21,481 nt of DNA from Tieghemiomyces parasiticus (GCA_027575765.1 JANBPT010000827.1:1-21481); one strand, 5' to 3'; shown: positions 10,534 through 21,207, numbered from the stretch's first letter. The notes: generated from the letters alone by a model not told the origin. A program made the numbers and translations.

Positions 10534-11175
10534 AAGTGGGGGCGGGGAAACTTGGGCTGCTGGCCAGGCTTATTCTGGTATCCGCCCTGGGGGTTGCATC
10601 ATTGAGGAGCAGGTAATACGGCTAGCGCCCCGGTCAAAGTCAACGGCATCCCCCCTAACCTTTCTCACTAGTTCACCCTATTCTTTTATACAGCTCTCTC
10701 GGAAATACCTCACGCATACAAGGTTTCGCCATCCCTCTCGGCGACCGAACGCATCCCACATCTGCAAGGCCCTTCGGACTAGTGAAGACCTGCACCTCCA
10801 ACTCACCCGAGCGACGAGATCACTCCCTTACCCCCCCAACCTAACTATTTTGTCCCCTCCACATCCCAAAGCCACCCTAGGGCTAACTTTTATCTCATAC
10901 TGCCCTCATTTGGAACTTATCCGCTCATCTCCCGGTCCCGTCCCTTTTTTTCCCTCCTATATTGTTAGAACCTGCAGGTTACGCCGGCCCCACTCCTACA
11001 CGCGCGTGCACCTCCCTCCACCGGTTCTCATCCCAACAGCTCTTTGGCTCTTTTTTTTTTTTGGCTGCTGAGTGATCGCATCCTCGGCCAAGTACCGCTC
11101 GGACCGCCTTTACCATCGCACCCACTAAATCCCCTACTATCGTCCCCCAGCCCTTCCACGCCCGCGGCTACCAAG
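10534..11175 (+). promoter_or_regulatory. long pyrimidine-rich, ATG-free leader/promoter of PKC1
   Basis: For 642 nt upstream of the PKC1 start the plus strand contains no ATG at all, although ATGs occur just before it (10508 and 10531). The strand is C/T-rich, with a 12-nt T run at 11051-11062. This supports the start at 11176, because a scanning ribosome would meet it first. The PKC1 frame is open back to 11044, but only from a TTG, and the extra residues are low-complexity. Confidence 0.5.
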
Positions 11176-14100
11176 ATGATGTCTGACATCGACTCCACCA
11201 TCAATGATATCCGGCAGAAAATCCGCCGCGAGCAGAAGATGCACGAGGCCGCTAAGCAGATGCGCACTCAGCTAAAGAACCGCAACGCCATCGAGGAGTG
11301 TGACACCACCCTTATGGAGTACGAGAAGCGTATCGATTTCCTGGAGCAGCAGCTGCAGCGTATGCAAATCCGGAAGCAGACCCGCACTCAGACTTCAGGC
11401 TCCGACGCGTCCTCGGCCGTCTCTGAGTCACTGACTGCTGTGTCGGAATCGGCCGGCCCGGTTGGCCGCTCGCGTGGCTCGTCTGTATCCAACCTGGACC
11501 TGCGCAAGTCAGACTCGGGCCTCTCGACCCAAAAGGTGTCGCTTAAGCTGCATGAACTCGCTTACAAGCTGGACGTGGAGCGCAAACTGAAGGAGGGCAC
11601 GGACCGCATCACCAAAGTTTACCGCCAGGAGTCCAGCCGTGGTGACAAGCGCATGACCTCCCACGTTCACGCCGCCGGCACCGCCATGAACGAGACCAAC
11701 GACAAAATCATGCTGCTAGAGCGTGCCCTCAAAAAGTACCAGAGCCTGTACGTCCAGGGTCTCGAGGACGATGACGACGGTACAGAAGGTGCCAGCAGCG
11801 TCTATCGAATGGCGCCCGGCCTGCGCCGGCCCATGACCGGTAAGCTGAAGCTTAAGGTCATCTCAGCGTCTCACCTCACACACGCCCCTTCACGCATCCT
11901 GCGCGCCACTGAGACATTTGCCGTGGTCAAGATCGATGGTGCCGTCAAGTGCAGCACGCGGCCCAATCGCAACGCCAAGTGGTTCGAGGAGTTTGAACTC
12001 CACGTGCACAAGGCCAGCGAACTTGAGATCTCGCTTTACGACCGGACCGACCGCAACGTCCTGGTGGGCATCTGGTGGGTCAAATTCTCGGACCTGTACG
12101 AGGACGTGCGCAAGCAGCAGGTGGTGCGCGGAACGGATGGTCAGCAAGCCTGGGCTCCCGCCACCCAGCTGGACGGCGGCAGCGACGGCCAGGAAGCCGG
12201 GTCAGCCACGGGCGGCCAGCTAGTGACCGGCCACCATCCCCCGGGCGGGGCGTCACCCTCCGTGGGTCAGATCTTCCGCGCCTACAATGGCGGTGGCATC
12301 CAGTGTCTGTGGGACGTGGAACCCATCGGCCAGCTCGAGCTGTGGCTGGACTTTGTGAAAGAGGCCAAGCCTCAGCGCCAACCTACACGCCTGGGCCGCA
12401 AGGTGGCGGTACGTAAGCGCCGTGGCGATCCGGTTGTGGTGCATGGCCACCGTTTCTTCCCCAAGCCATTCTACACCATCATGAAGTGCGCCATGTGCGA
12501 GGAGTTTCTGGTTAACTCGGTGGGCTTCCAGTGCGAGGACTGTAACCTTTTCTGCCACGAGAAGTGCCACGGTAAGGTGGTAACCAAATGCATTGCCAAG
12601 GCCGACACCGAGCTGGGCCGCGAGGAGGACAAAATCAATCATCGCATCCACCACCGGTTCGGTCCGGCCACTAACCTGTCCCCGAGCTGGTGTTCGCACT
12701 GTGGATACATGCTGGCCCTGGGCAAGCGCGACAACCGCCGCTGTACCGAGTGCGGGATTCTGTGCCACGAAGCCTGCTCCGTCCTGGTACCCAACTTTTG
12801 TGGCATGAAGATGAGCGTGGCCAACCAGTTTCTCACTGAGATTCGCCGCCAGTCCATGGCCCTTCCCCCGACCGCTGTCATCCCCGGCCTGTCCGCCCCT
12901 GCCTCACCAAGCAAAGTGACGAAGCCGACCTCGCACGCTGACGCTCCGTCCGCTCCCAGTTTCGGCGCGGTGATGCCCGAAACTCCGGCCCTCGGCCATG
13001 AGGCTGCCTTGCCCTCACACCAATCCCAGCCGCCCCTGGGCCCGGACTACCAGGCCTACCACCCGCCGTCCCAAGCCAGCACGGTTTCCCCAGGGTACCC
13101 GAAACCCCTCCCGCAGCCCGCTACCTACGGCACACCCGCACCACAGCAGCGCCCTCCGCTGCCGCCGCACGCGCAGCCCCACCATCCAGCCCAAGGCCCG
13201 CCGACTTCCGCGCGGACGCAACCCCCGCCGCCCCAGACCTTGGCCCGCCCTGGCCCTGGGGGGCCGCCCCGCAAGATCGGCTTGCACGATTTCCACCTCA
13301 AGGCCGTACTAGGCAAGGGTAACTTCGGCAAGGTCATGCTGGCCGAGGAGAAGGCGACGGGGAACCTGTACGCCATCAAGGTGCTCAAGAAGGAGTTCAT
13401 CGTCCAGAACGACGAGTTCGAAAGTATGCGGTCGGAGAAGCGCGTCTTCCAGGTGGCCAACCTGGAACGCCACCCGTTCCTGATCGGTCTGCACTCGTGC
13501 TTCCAGTCCGACTCGCGCCTCTACTTCGTTATGGAGTACATCAGCGGCGGTGATCTCATGTGGCACATTCAGCGCCAGAACTTCTCGGAGCGCCGGGCCA
13601 AGTTTTACGCCGCTGAGGTCCTGCTGGCCCTCGAGTACTTCCACCGCAACAACATTGTGTACCGTGATCTCAAGCTCGACAACATTTTGCTGGCAGCCGA
13701 TGGCCACGTCAAGGTGGTCGACTACGGCCTGTGCAAGGAGCGCATGGGGTTCGGATCAACCACCAACACCTTTTGCGGAACTCCCGAGTTCATGGCGCCC
13801 GAGATTCTGCTCGAGCAGCGTTACGGCCGGGCCGTCGACTGGTGGGCCTTTGGCGTGCTTATCTACGAGATGCTTCTGGGTCAGCCGCCGTTCCGTGGTG
13901 ATACGGAAGACGAGATTTTCGACTCCATCCTGGATGAGGAGGTGCTCTACCCAATCAACATGTCGCGTGACTCGGTGTCCATCCTGCAGCGCTTACTCAC
14001 CCGCGAGCCGGCCAAGCGCCTCGGATCCGGCCCCGGTGACGCCGACGAGATTAAGCGCCACCCGTTCTTCAAGAGTATCAACTGGGACGACATCCTTCAC

Positions 14101-14295
14101 AAGCGCGTCACCCCGCCCTACGTCCCGCAGGTCAAGTCGCGATTGGATATCTCCAACTTTGACGAAGAATTCACCCGTGAGCGACCCGTCCTCACCCCGA
14201 CCAACACCGTCCTGGACACCGCCGACCAGGAAGAATTCCAGTCCTTCTCCTATGTCGCCGATTGGGTCGGCGGGGCCACCCCACAGTGGCGTTAA
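11176..14295 (+). CDS. PKC1: protein kinase C, fungal Pkc1 type, intronless
   Basis: One open frame of 1039 aa. Domains: HR1a about 1-65 and HR1b about 120-195 (Rho1-GTP binding); C2-like about 222-310, lacking an obvious calcium-binding Asp cluster; pseudosubstrate-like RKVAVRKRR at 408-416; C1a about 425-472 and C1b about 493-542, each with the His/Cys zinc pattern; a Pro-rich hinge about 565-698; kinase about 705-965 and AGC tail to about 1030. Kinase landmarks: GKGNFG 713-718, Lys735, YRDLKLDN with Asp831, DYG 849-851, activation-loop Thr865 in TFCGTPE, turn motif LTPTN near 1007, and hydrophobic motif FQSFSY 1021-1026. In fungi, Rho1-activated Pkc1 at the plasma membrane drives the cell-wall-integrity MAP kinase cascade. 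The start is the first ATG after a 642-nt ATG-free leader. A second ATG follows at once (MM). Nothing is missing, so the gene looks functional. Confidence 0.97.
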   Translation: MMSDIDSTINDIRQKIRREQKMHEAAKQMRTQLKNRNAIEECDTTLMEYEKRIDFLEQQLQRMQIRKQTRTQTSGSDASSAVSESLTAVSESAGPVGRSRGSSVSNLDLRKSDSGLSTQKVSLKLHELAYKLDVERKLKEGTDRITKVYRQESSRGDKRMTSHVHAAGTAMNETNDKIMLLERALKKYQSLYVQGLEDDDDGTEGASSVYRMAPGLRRPMTGKLKLKVISASHLTHAPSRILRATETFAVVKIDGAVKCSTRPNRNAKWFEEFELHVHKASELEISLYDRTDRNVLVGIWWVKFSDLYEDVRKQQVVRGTDGQQAWAPATQLDGGSDGQEAGSATGGQLVTGHHPPGGASPSVGQIFRAYNGGGIQCLWDVEPIGQLELWLDFVKEAKPQRQPTRLGRKVAVRKRRGDPVVVHGHRFFPKPFYTIMKCAMCEEFLVNSVGFQCEDCNLFCHEKCHGKVVTKCIAKADTELGREEDKINHRIHHRFGPATNLSPSWCSHCGYMLALGKRDNRRCTECGILCHEACSVLVPNFCGMKMSVANQFLTEIRRQSMALPPTAVIPGLSAPASPSKVTKPTSHADAPSAPSFGAVMPETPALGHEAALPSHQSQPPLGPDYQAYHPPSQASTVSPGYPKPLPQPATYGTPAPQQRPPLPPHAQPHHPAQGPPTSARTQPPPPQTLARPGPGGPPRKIGLHDFHLKAVLGKGNFGKVMLAEEKATGNLYAIKVLKKEFIVQNDEFESMRSEKRVFQVANLERHPFLIGLHSCFQSDSRLYFVMEYISGGDLMWHIQRQNFSERRAKFYAAEVLLALEYFHRNNIVYRDLKLDNILLAADGHVKVVDYGLCKERMGFGSTTNTFCGTPEFMAPEILLEQRYGRAVDWWAFGVLIYEMLLGQPPFRGDTEDEIFDSILDEEVLYPINMSRDSVSILQRLLTREPAKRLGSGPGDADEIKRHPFFKSINWDDILHKRVTPPYVPQVKSRLDISNFDEEFTRERPVLTPTNTVLDTADQEEFQSFSYVADWVGGATPQWR

Positions 14296-15404
14296 ACCGC
14301 GTCTTTTTTTTTGGCGTATTACAGTCACCCCCCCCACCCAATGCCCTTTTTTAATAGTATTCGGTCCTCGGTTTTTCATTCCATGTTGTTGCTGCATCTA
14401 TACATAATTCTCTGCCGCAGTGACGCATACCTACTTCCCGAACCCTTCACTATCAATCCAATGGTTGCGAACGGATGGATACCCGTCAGCGGTCGCTCTC
14501 TCGTCACCCGTCTGTCTAAGTTTACCCCTTCTGCTCAGTTTTGCCACTTTGTTTTATCTTTCAGCCCCTACTACAACCTATCTTAATAATTGATACTAGT
14601 CTAATATGTCCCCTACGGTGGTAACGGTATCTACTTTAATTCCGATCCACATTCCGCTTAGACTGGACTGGGTGGCGTCGCGCATATGTATTCTTTTTTA
14701 GGTTTTAATCGTTTCGTTTTAGGCCCTAAACTCCAATTGGTCCGTCAGGGTCCTAGCTCGGCTAATAAGATCCAGTCCACTCTATTCAGTAGCCCAATGG
14801 CGGATACGCGGATCCTTTATGTGTTGCCCATCTTTATTACCTGAGGCCCGGTGGTCCAAGCATTATTGGTGTGCAGTCGCGGGGACGTGTAACAGTGAAT
14901 GGGTGGCGCACTAGTTGCGGTAGTAAAGTATAGTCTCGGTGCCGCATGTACGGTGGACAACATCTAGCTGCCACGTGGTCAGGATCTTGATTGGAAGCCA
15001 AAAACCCGGCGCTGCACACCATGACGGTGTCCCGTTTGGTTTGGTAATCACCATCCTTTGCCGACCATCGGCGGTTGTCTGTAAGATGCCACGCATACAA
15101 CGCACTTTTTTTTCACTCGGAGGAAGGGGATGAAGAGAGGCGCCGTCTCGCGTGGCCCATTTGCCACCCAACTACCAGTACAGAACGTATGCTATTTTCG
15201 GTTTGTTTACGACACCGTTCATATCTCGCGGACATTGGCCGCTTACTGCCTTCCCCCCTGACCCCTAAGGCCCACTTATTCGCATTTGCGTCTCCTTCGC
15301 ACATTTACTTTGCCAGCATTCTCTTCATTACCCGAGTCGACGCGCATCGGCCGCTCTGCCACACTCATCGAGCCCGTCTGACCCTGCTGTATTATAGTGA
15401 ATAG
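14296..15404. other. intergenic: 3' side of PKC1
   Basis: The first ~290 nt after the stop are T-rich and probably hold the PKC1 3' UTR, including an 8-T run at about 14304. No AATAAA is obvious. The remaining sequence has only short frames on both strands, with no domain, tRNA or repeat recognised. Confidence 0.5.
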
Positions 15405-15420
15405 CTCCTTATATAAGGAG
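15405..15420. promoter_or_regulatory. 16-bp perfect palindrome containing a TATA box
   Basis: CTCCTTATATAAGGAG is its own reverse complement. It contains TATATAA at 15410-15416 within CCTTATATAAGG, which resembles a MADS-box (CArG-like) site but with eight A/T bases instead of six. It sits 1235 bp upstream of the PSY2 ATG, at the beginning of a long stretch almost without ATG. A core promoter or MADS-factor site for PSY2 is a reasonable guess. Confidence 0.4.
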
Positions 15421-16654
15421 TTGCTTCTCGCCATACTTTACTACGCCTGGCTTGAACCAGTCCCAAACTTGACAGGCACACCTTTCCTTGGGCCCCACCC
15501 CGCTGATAGGCATTTGGTTCACTTGACGCCTCTTCCTTCAAGGCGGCATATTCCGAATAGATACGGCGAGAGAAGCGCCAAACCGTCAGGGCCAGCGAGT
15601 TTTAGCCTACACTGCCCAGCACCGCAGGACCACCCCCGACCCCTTTACTTCCCCCTTCCTGTCTACACCACGCGGCTTTCAGAGTTGGTGCCAGTTTTAC
15701 TAATCAGAACAAGAAGGTTACCCTCTCGCATCTCTACACTTTCTCTTCCTTTTTCCTGGCCAATTCCCCTCGTTGCCCTCTAGTGGCCTAATTTGGTAAC
15801 CACTTGGTTTTCATTTCTTCTCACCTACGCTGCACTCGCCCGTGTGTCGGGGATTCTGGGCTTTTTCTTTATCCGTACAGTTCCTGAAGTTATTTCTCCG
15901 CCATTGAAGCCCCGTTTTAGCCATTGCTTGCGCCCAACGCCACGTCCATGAGTGACGGGTCGCCAGTGCTTTTTATCTTGAAGCCCATAGCTTCTTTTTA
16001 CGACTCCATTATAGCTCACCAGCCCCCAGGGCTTGTTTTTTACTGTTAACGCCTGTCGCACCCATTCAGTCCTCTCTTCGCCACCAGCCATCCGTGGACC
16101 CATAGCCTCCGCAGCCGTGCTGCATCGGTCAACTGGTCCGCATTCCAGACTTGTGGGTGTCGCCACGCGTGACCGACAGGTTTTGTCCTTTAACGTCCAG
16201 CGCTACCTCAAGTTTTTCCATCACCCTGTTCGGGAATTTCCATCCTCCGCTTTACATTATTTCTTGGTGCTCTCATTCATTCCACCATCTCCTGTCACCA
16301 CCGTTCTCATTAGTCCGCAAGGTTGCACTGGTTTAGCATCCCGGCGGCTATTTTGACCATCACCTTGGCCGGATAAAAAATACCGGCGCTTGCCGAGCTT
16401 GCCCGCTCCAGCCGGCTTTATTCACCCGTTCACCTAGCGCCCCTACCTTTAGGATTCCTCACCACCCTCGTTACCTATTCCCTCCTGGCCGTACCGCGAA
16501 TTGCCCCAGGCTCTCTCCTGCGCACCTTGGAGTCTCGTATTAGGTCCATCGCATCCTATCGTTCCCACATTGGAACAGCCTCGGCGACCCTCCACAGCTC
16601 GACTGAAAGAATACGGCACCCCCGCTGGACAGATATACACTGCCGTCTCTCACC
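15421..16654 (+). promoter_or_regulatory. pyrimidine-rich, ATG-poor leader/upstream region of PSY2
   Basis: Between the TATA palindrome and the PSY2 start the plus strand has only one ATG (15948). From 15951 to 16654 there is none. The strand is C/T-rich throughout. This suits a long 5' leader, possibly with an intron, but the transcription start cannot be fixed from sequence. Confidence 0.4.
15948..16049 (+). CDS. candidate upstream ORF of 33 codons in the PSY2 leader
   Basis: This ATG is the only one between about 15191 and the PSY2 start. It opens a 33-codon frame ending TAA at 16047-16049, 605 nt before the PSY2 ATG, in a mediocre context (GTCCATGA). If the transcript starts upstream, it would be translated first and could lower PSY2 output. 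There is no homology and no evidence of selection on the peptide. Confidence 0.2.
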   Translation: MSDGSPVLFILKPIASFYDSIIAHQPPGLVFYC

Positions 16655-19600
16655 ATGGCGACCCATAACAAATCCCGGGCCAAGGTTTACGAAATGATTG
16701 ACCGGTCCATTTGGCACGACCGGGGCACTGGAACGTGTACTTGTGTCTTCATCGACGTAAGTTGTTGGGCCACCGTTCATCTCTCCTCACACGGTGCGAG
16801 GCAACGCTGGCCCTCTATGCTCCGCACCTGACCTGCCAAACCCCTGGGCTAGCCCGGTTATTATTATTTTTGCTCTCCGACTGCTACCGATTCCTGAGTC
16901 TTTTTTACCACAGCACAGCCCACCCCATCCGGCTAGCTGGTTTACGTCAAACCTCATTCGCAGCTAACACACTAACGGTCCGTCGTATACCCTTCTATTA
17001 TGTCTCTTCAATCACGCCGATCATTATGTCCCTAGGCTATACAAGACTATAGCCTCGTCGTGACCTCGGAGTCTGATGATAGTATCATCCTGTCGAGCCC
17101 CGTACTCAAGGACGAGCAGTACCAGAAGCAGCAAGGTAGGTAACCCGCTAGCTCCGCAGTACCGTTAGGCGTCAGGACTATATAGGCAGTTTAGGGTGAT
17201 ATTCCGCTGCATACTGTAGTATATCGCACTCGCTGCCTATCCGCGCATCCGTCTCCAACACTATTAAGTGGCTAACGATCCCCCTCCCTCTCCCCTGTCC
17301 ATCTCTCTCCATTCAGACACACTCATTTTATGGGCCGACAAGAGCGGTTACGACCTGGCACTGAGTTTTCAGGATCCTGCAGGCTGCGCTGAGGTGTGGT
17401 AAGTGGCCATCAGTTGCCATAGCATAATTCGCTTCGCCTAATGCGGTGTCAATTGAAGCGGGAGCCATGTACAGTACATGGGTCTAGCATCGACCCACCT
17501 GGCAGGACATCCCCTCTTTAACAGCACTTTTTCCTCTTCGTTTTGACGTGCTTTTAATACCATACTACCGCCGCTCGATCATTGCAGGGAAAGGATCTGC
17601 GAAATTCAGCTGCAGCACAAACACCAAGGTCGGGGTAAGTACCATCGTCCCAAAACGTGGGTGATCCAAACACTCCTCATCACCATATCGAACACTATAG
17701 AGAAATATACTATGGCGGCTAAGCGTTCCTGCCCCTAGCCACAGGGCGACGTCAACGGACAGAAGTGCGGTGACTTGCGGAGTCCATCTCCTTCTTTTCT
17801 TTCTGCCACTTCGCCGTCATATCTAACCTCGCCATCTTTTTTTTCTTCCGACATTGGCTTCCCACTTACGTTTCTAGACTATCCCATGTGGCTCAACCCT
17901 GGTACTTTTGAAATCCCCGAGCCGTCCATGTCCAATCTAGATACCATCCTTGACGTACTCAACCAGGCCACCCACACTCAATACCGGCGAGATCTGGTCG
18001 TATCATGTATCCGCCGACACAAATTCATTGTTCGGTTGATTTCCGTGTTCCAGGCCTGCGAGGATCTTGAAAGTTACGAAGACCTTCACAAAATCCATCA
18101 TATTATGCGAATAATAGGTAAGATCCCCCCCCTGGACCAGCAAAGGGTCTGTTTGTACCACTCATTAACGTACGTTCTTGACCGTTACGTCTTTGATGCT
18201 GTCATCCAAACTTTCCTACTCACTCTTTGCACATGCGACCCCCTCCCTGCCCCCTCTACCACCCCTCACGCACCTTTCTTTCGGCAATACGCCTACCAGT
18301 CTCTATTGCCGACGACGCCCTATTTAATCACCTCGTGGAGGATGAGGTCTATCTACCCGTCGTCGGCATGTTTGAGTACGACCCGAAAACCCCAACGGTT
18401 CGGGTGGACCACCGTGGCTATGTGGGCAACCCAGCGCGATTTAAACAGGTGGTACCCCTGGAGAAGGCGGACCTCCGGCGTAAGGTGCATGCTTCAAGCC
18501 GCCTGCAGTACCTCAAGGATGCGGTTCTCAGCGGTACGATCGAGGATAGCACGCAGCAGGCACTGTGCACTAAGATCTTTTTCATCAACATGGACATTGT
18601 TATTTCGTTGGAAAGCGACCACGAGTTTCTCGGGGCCGTGTGCGCGCTAGTGGAACAGGCAGACGTCCCCGAAAGTCAGAAGGACGAGGCAGTCCGCTTC
18701 ATTCAGCAGCTGTATCAACTTGCTAAGCCGTGCCAGCAGACCATCCGTGCCAGCCTGTACCGCGCTCTGAACCAGAACGGTCTCTTCGCCGTCCTTGACT
18801 ACGCCCTGGATTCCGACCGTGAGTCGATCCAGCTGATCGCCTGCGAACTTATCATGGCCGTGCTCGAATGTGATCGAATGCAATTGCGGTCCTACATGGC
18901 GGCCCAGTCCCGACAGGCCCAACGTCCGCTCCTCCGTACGATCGCGAGCCAGTTCGTCTGTGAATCACCCCCAGGCGTCCAGATCCAGTGCCTCGAGATT
19001 CTGCGTCTGTTGTTGGAAGTGCAGTCACCCGGCGGCGGCAGTGGGGCTGCCAGCGAAATACAACGCGACATTGCCGAGGGCACAGGCGGGGCTCCCGCAC
19101 CCCCCAAGCCTAGCACGCAGTCCGTACTGGATCCGGAGATGGACCAGCTGGTGATCCTGTTCTTCGAGGTATATGCGGAACGTACGGTCCGCTACGTCAA
19201 CACTCTGGATGCCACCCAGGTCGCCCAGATGGCCCGGGCGCCCTCACAGGTCGCCCAGGTCTGCATGCTGGTATGCGATCTATTGTCCTTCCTCGTCCGC
19301 CAGCACCCTTTCCGAAGCCGCTTGTTCATCATGAGCCAGAACCTGATCACGAAGTTGGATCTGCTATTGACCGCTCCGGTCAAACACGTTCAGCTCGCTG
19401 CGCTGCGACTGGTCACAGCCTGTGTGGGCACCAAGGACAACTTCATGATGCGCTACTTGGTCCGGCAGGGGATTATCCGGCGTGTGATGGAAGTGTTTAG
19501 GAAGCATAAGTACCACTACAACCTTATCAACTCGTCCTGCTTCAGCCTGTTCACCTTTATTTACCAACAGAAGCTCCGACCGCTAATCATCCACATCGGC

Positions 19601-21082
19601 CAGAACTTCGCCGAGGAACTGACCACAGACACAGACTACTGCGACGTTCCCCGCGATTTTATGAAAGTTTACGCGACCTACTTCGACGGACCGCGGTTAC
19701 TGGCCGAGGGCCAGAGCCTAACCGCACCGCACACTCCGCTCGGCTCACAAGAGACGTGTAATGAGGGCTCCGCGGTAGGTGATGGCGGGGGACTAATTCA
19801 GCGCCACCGACTGGCCCCATCCACGACTACCCTCGCCCGGCGCGGCTGGGGTACCGCAACCGTAACCGACGACGAGGGTGCCTACTTTGACACCTCCGAC
19901 GAGGAAGACGATATTGCGGAAGAATTAGGAGTTTCTCTTGGCAGCGGCAACAATATTCCTCGGACAAAACCGCCGGCGACAGACCATGAAAACGGCGAAC
20001 CCAGCAATACGGCGACGGAAGCTGCACTGACGACAACGAGTGACGTTGGCTCCACATCCTCCGGCACAGCAACCAAACGGCCTCCGCGGGTTAGCGACTA
20101 CGTGTCGGAAAGTTCCGACACCACGACCAGCGACGACCTGACCGATCTTGAGACCGAAATTACCAACGGCGCCGGCGCATCGGCGACGAAGCCCGCAGGC
20201 TCCGCAGGATTTAAACCCCTCCGCCTCGTTAAACCCGACGAGGGGGAGGATGAGTCAGGACTGCTCACGGCCAAAGCCAAGCGACCTCGGTTGCGATTCC
20301 AACTAGGCCGCATTTCTGATGCTATCGCTGCCAAGCTATCGGGTCTGAACCGGGTGGCGCCTGCCAAGTCGGACTCGCCATTGACCGCCATCACCAATGA
20401 GGACGACGCTCCTGCCACCGACCTGGAACCGCCGACGTTCGCGACGAACGCTAAGCCCGTCGTGGCTCATGCCGGCTCACCACCAGCGCTCCAGGCTACG
20501 GCAGTCAACATCCCGGTGTCAAAGGCCCCCGGCCGGCCCCTTGCTGCCTCCGCTCCGGCTGACCTCCCGACGCGAGTGTCCCCGCACTGCGGCGTCGTAC
20601 TCACCCGACAACGTTCCTTTGGCCACGCCGCCGCCCTTGTCCACACCGGGGCTAGCGTACCACTACTGAATGGACTCTCCGATGCTAACCAGACACCGTG
20701 GATATTGTCCCAGGCTGCTACTGATGAACCTTCGTCAATCACCGAGACTGTGACGCCGTCCTCACACAAACGGCATCGGGAAGAAGAATCGGAGACAGCT
20801 TGTAGCAATAGTAACGCGCCTGCCGCCACGGATTTGGGGAGCGGCGAAGAAAGTAGCTCTGACGAGGGGTCACCAACCCACGAGGTCGCGTCTCATCGAC
20901 TGGCGAACGAGACCACCTTGGATCCTATTTCACCATCCGCGCGCAAGAAGCGGTTTACATCGACTCCAGCGATTCCATCCTCTCCGCTGAAGGCCGTTGT
21001 GGAGGCCGGAAATGCAGCCGTTGCGAACTCGACGGTTGCAACTCCAACTGCGGCGGCTTCCCCATCCGCTGGCTCACCATAA
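16655..21082 (+). CDS. PSY2: protein phosphatase 4 regulatory subunit 3 (Psy2/SMEK/PP4R3), six exons
   Basis: Exons: 16655-16756, 17036-17135, 17317-17398, 17588-17634, 17878-18117 and 18300-21082. All phases join, giving about 1117 aa. Donors are GTAAGT, GTAGGT or GTAAGA, and a TCTAACC branch site precedes exon 5. Exons 1-4 encode the N-terminal EVH1/PH-like domain (residues 1 to about 110): [18 protein letters not shown], then YQKQQDTLILWA and [20 protein letters not shown], which track PP4R3 homologues closely. The helical-repeat SMK core covers about 120-650, with [14 protein letters not shown] and [10 protein letters not shown] long Ser/Thr- and Asp/Glu-rich tail follows, with basic clusters ([25 protein letters not shown]) likely to be nuclear signals. 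The subunit targets the PP4 catalytic subunit, the EVH1 domain recognising short FxxP-type motifs, in DNA-damage recovery and other nuclear roles. It is longer than animal PP4R3 (about 820-850 aa) because of the tail. AATAAA follows the stop by about 120 nt. Confidence 0.95.
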
Positions 21083-21201
21083 CCCTGGACCTACATGTCA
21101 TTATTACTAACAGTAGAGGTGGTGAGTCTCTCTGCTAAGCCGATCATGAGATTTACTGCTTGGCTAAAAAAATAATCATTGTCACAATAACACTGTACAT
21201 T

Positions 21202-21207
21202 AATAAA
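21202..21207 (+). terminator. AATAAA polyadenylation signal of PSY2
   Basis: A canonical AATAAA lies 120 nt after the PSY2 stop, in AT-rich sequence, about 55 nt before the right inverted-repeat arm begins. Cleavage would therefore fall before or at the inner edge of the arm. Confidence 0.55.

Noticed and set aside
11044..11175. N-terminal extension of PKC1 by 44 residues
   Set aside because: It would need a TTG start. The residues come from the pyrimidine-rich leader, and the first real ATG is at 11176, directly before the HR1 domain.
13550..14407. 285-codon frame overlapping the PKC1 kinase domain in another frame
   Set aside because: Ser/Arg/Thr-rich shifted reading of the kinase-coding sequence with no domain of its own.
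15397..15783. 128-codon plus-strand frame upstream of PSY2
   Set aside because: It lacks an ATG start and is a Pro/Leu/Ser-rich reading of the pyrimidine-rich leader.
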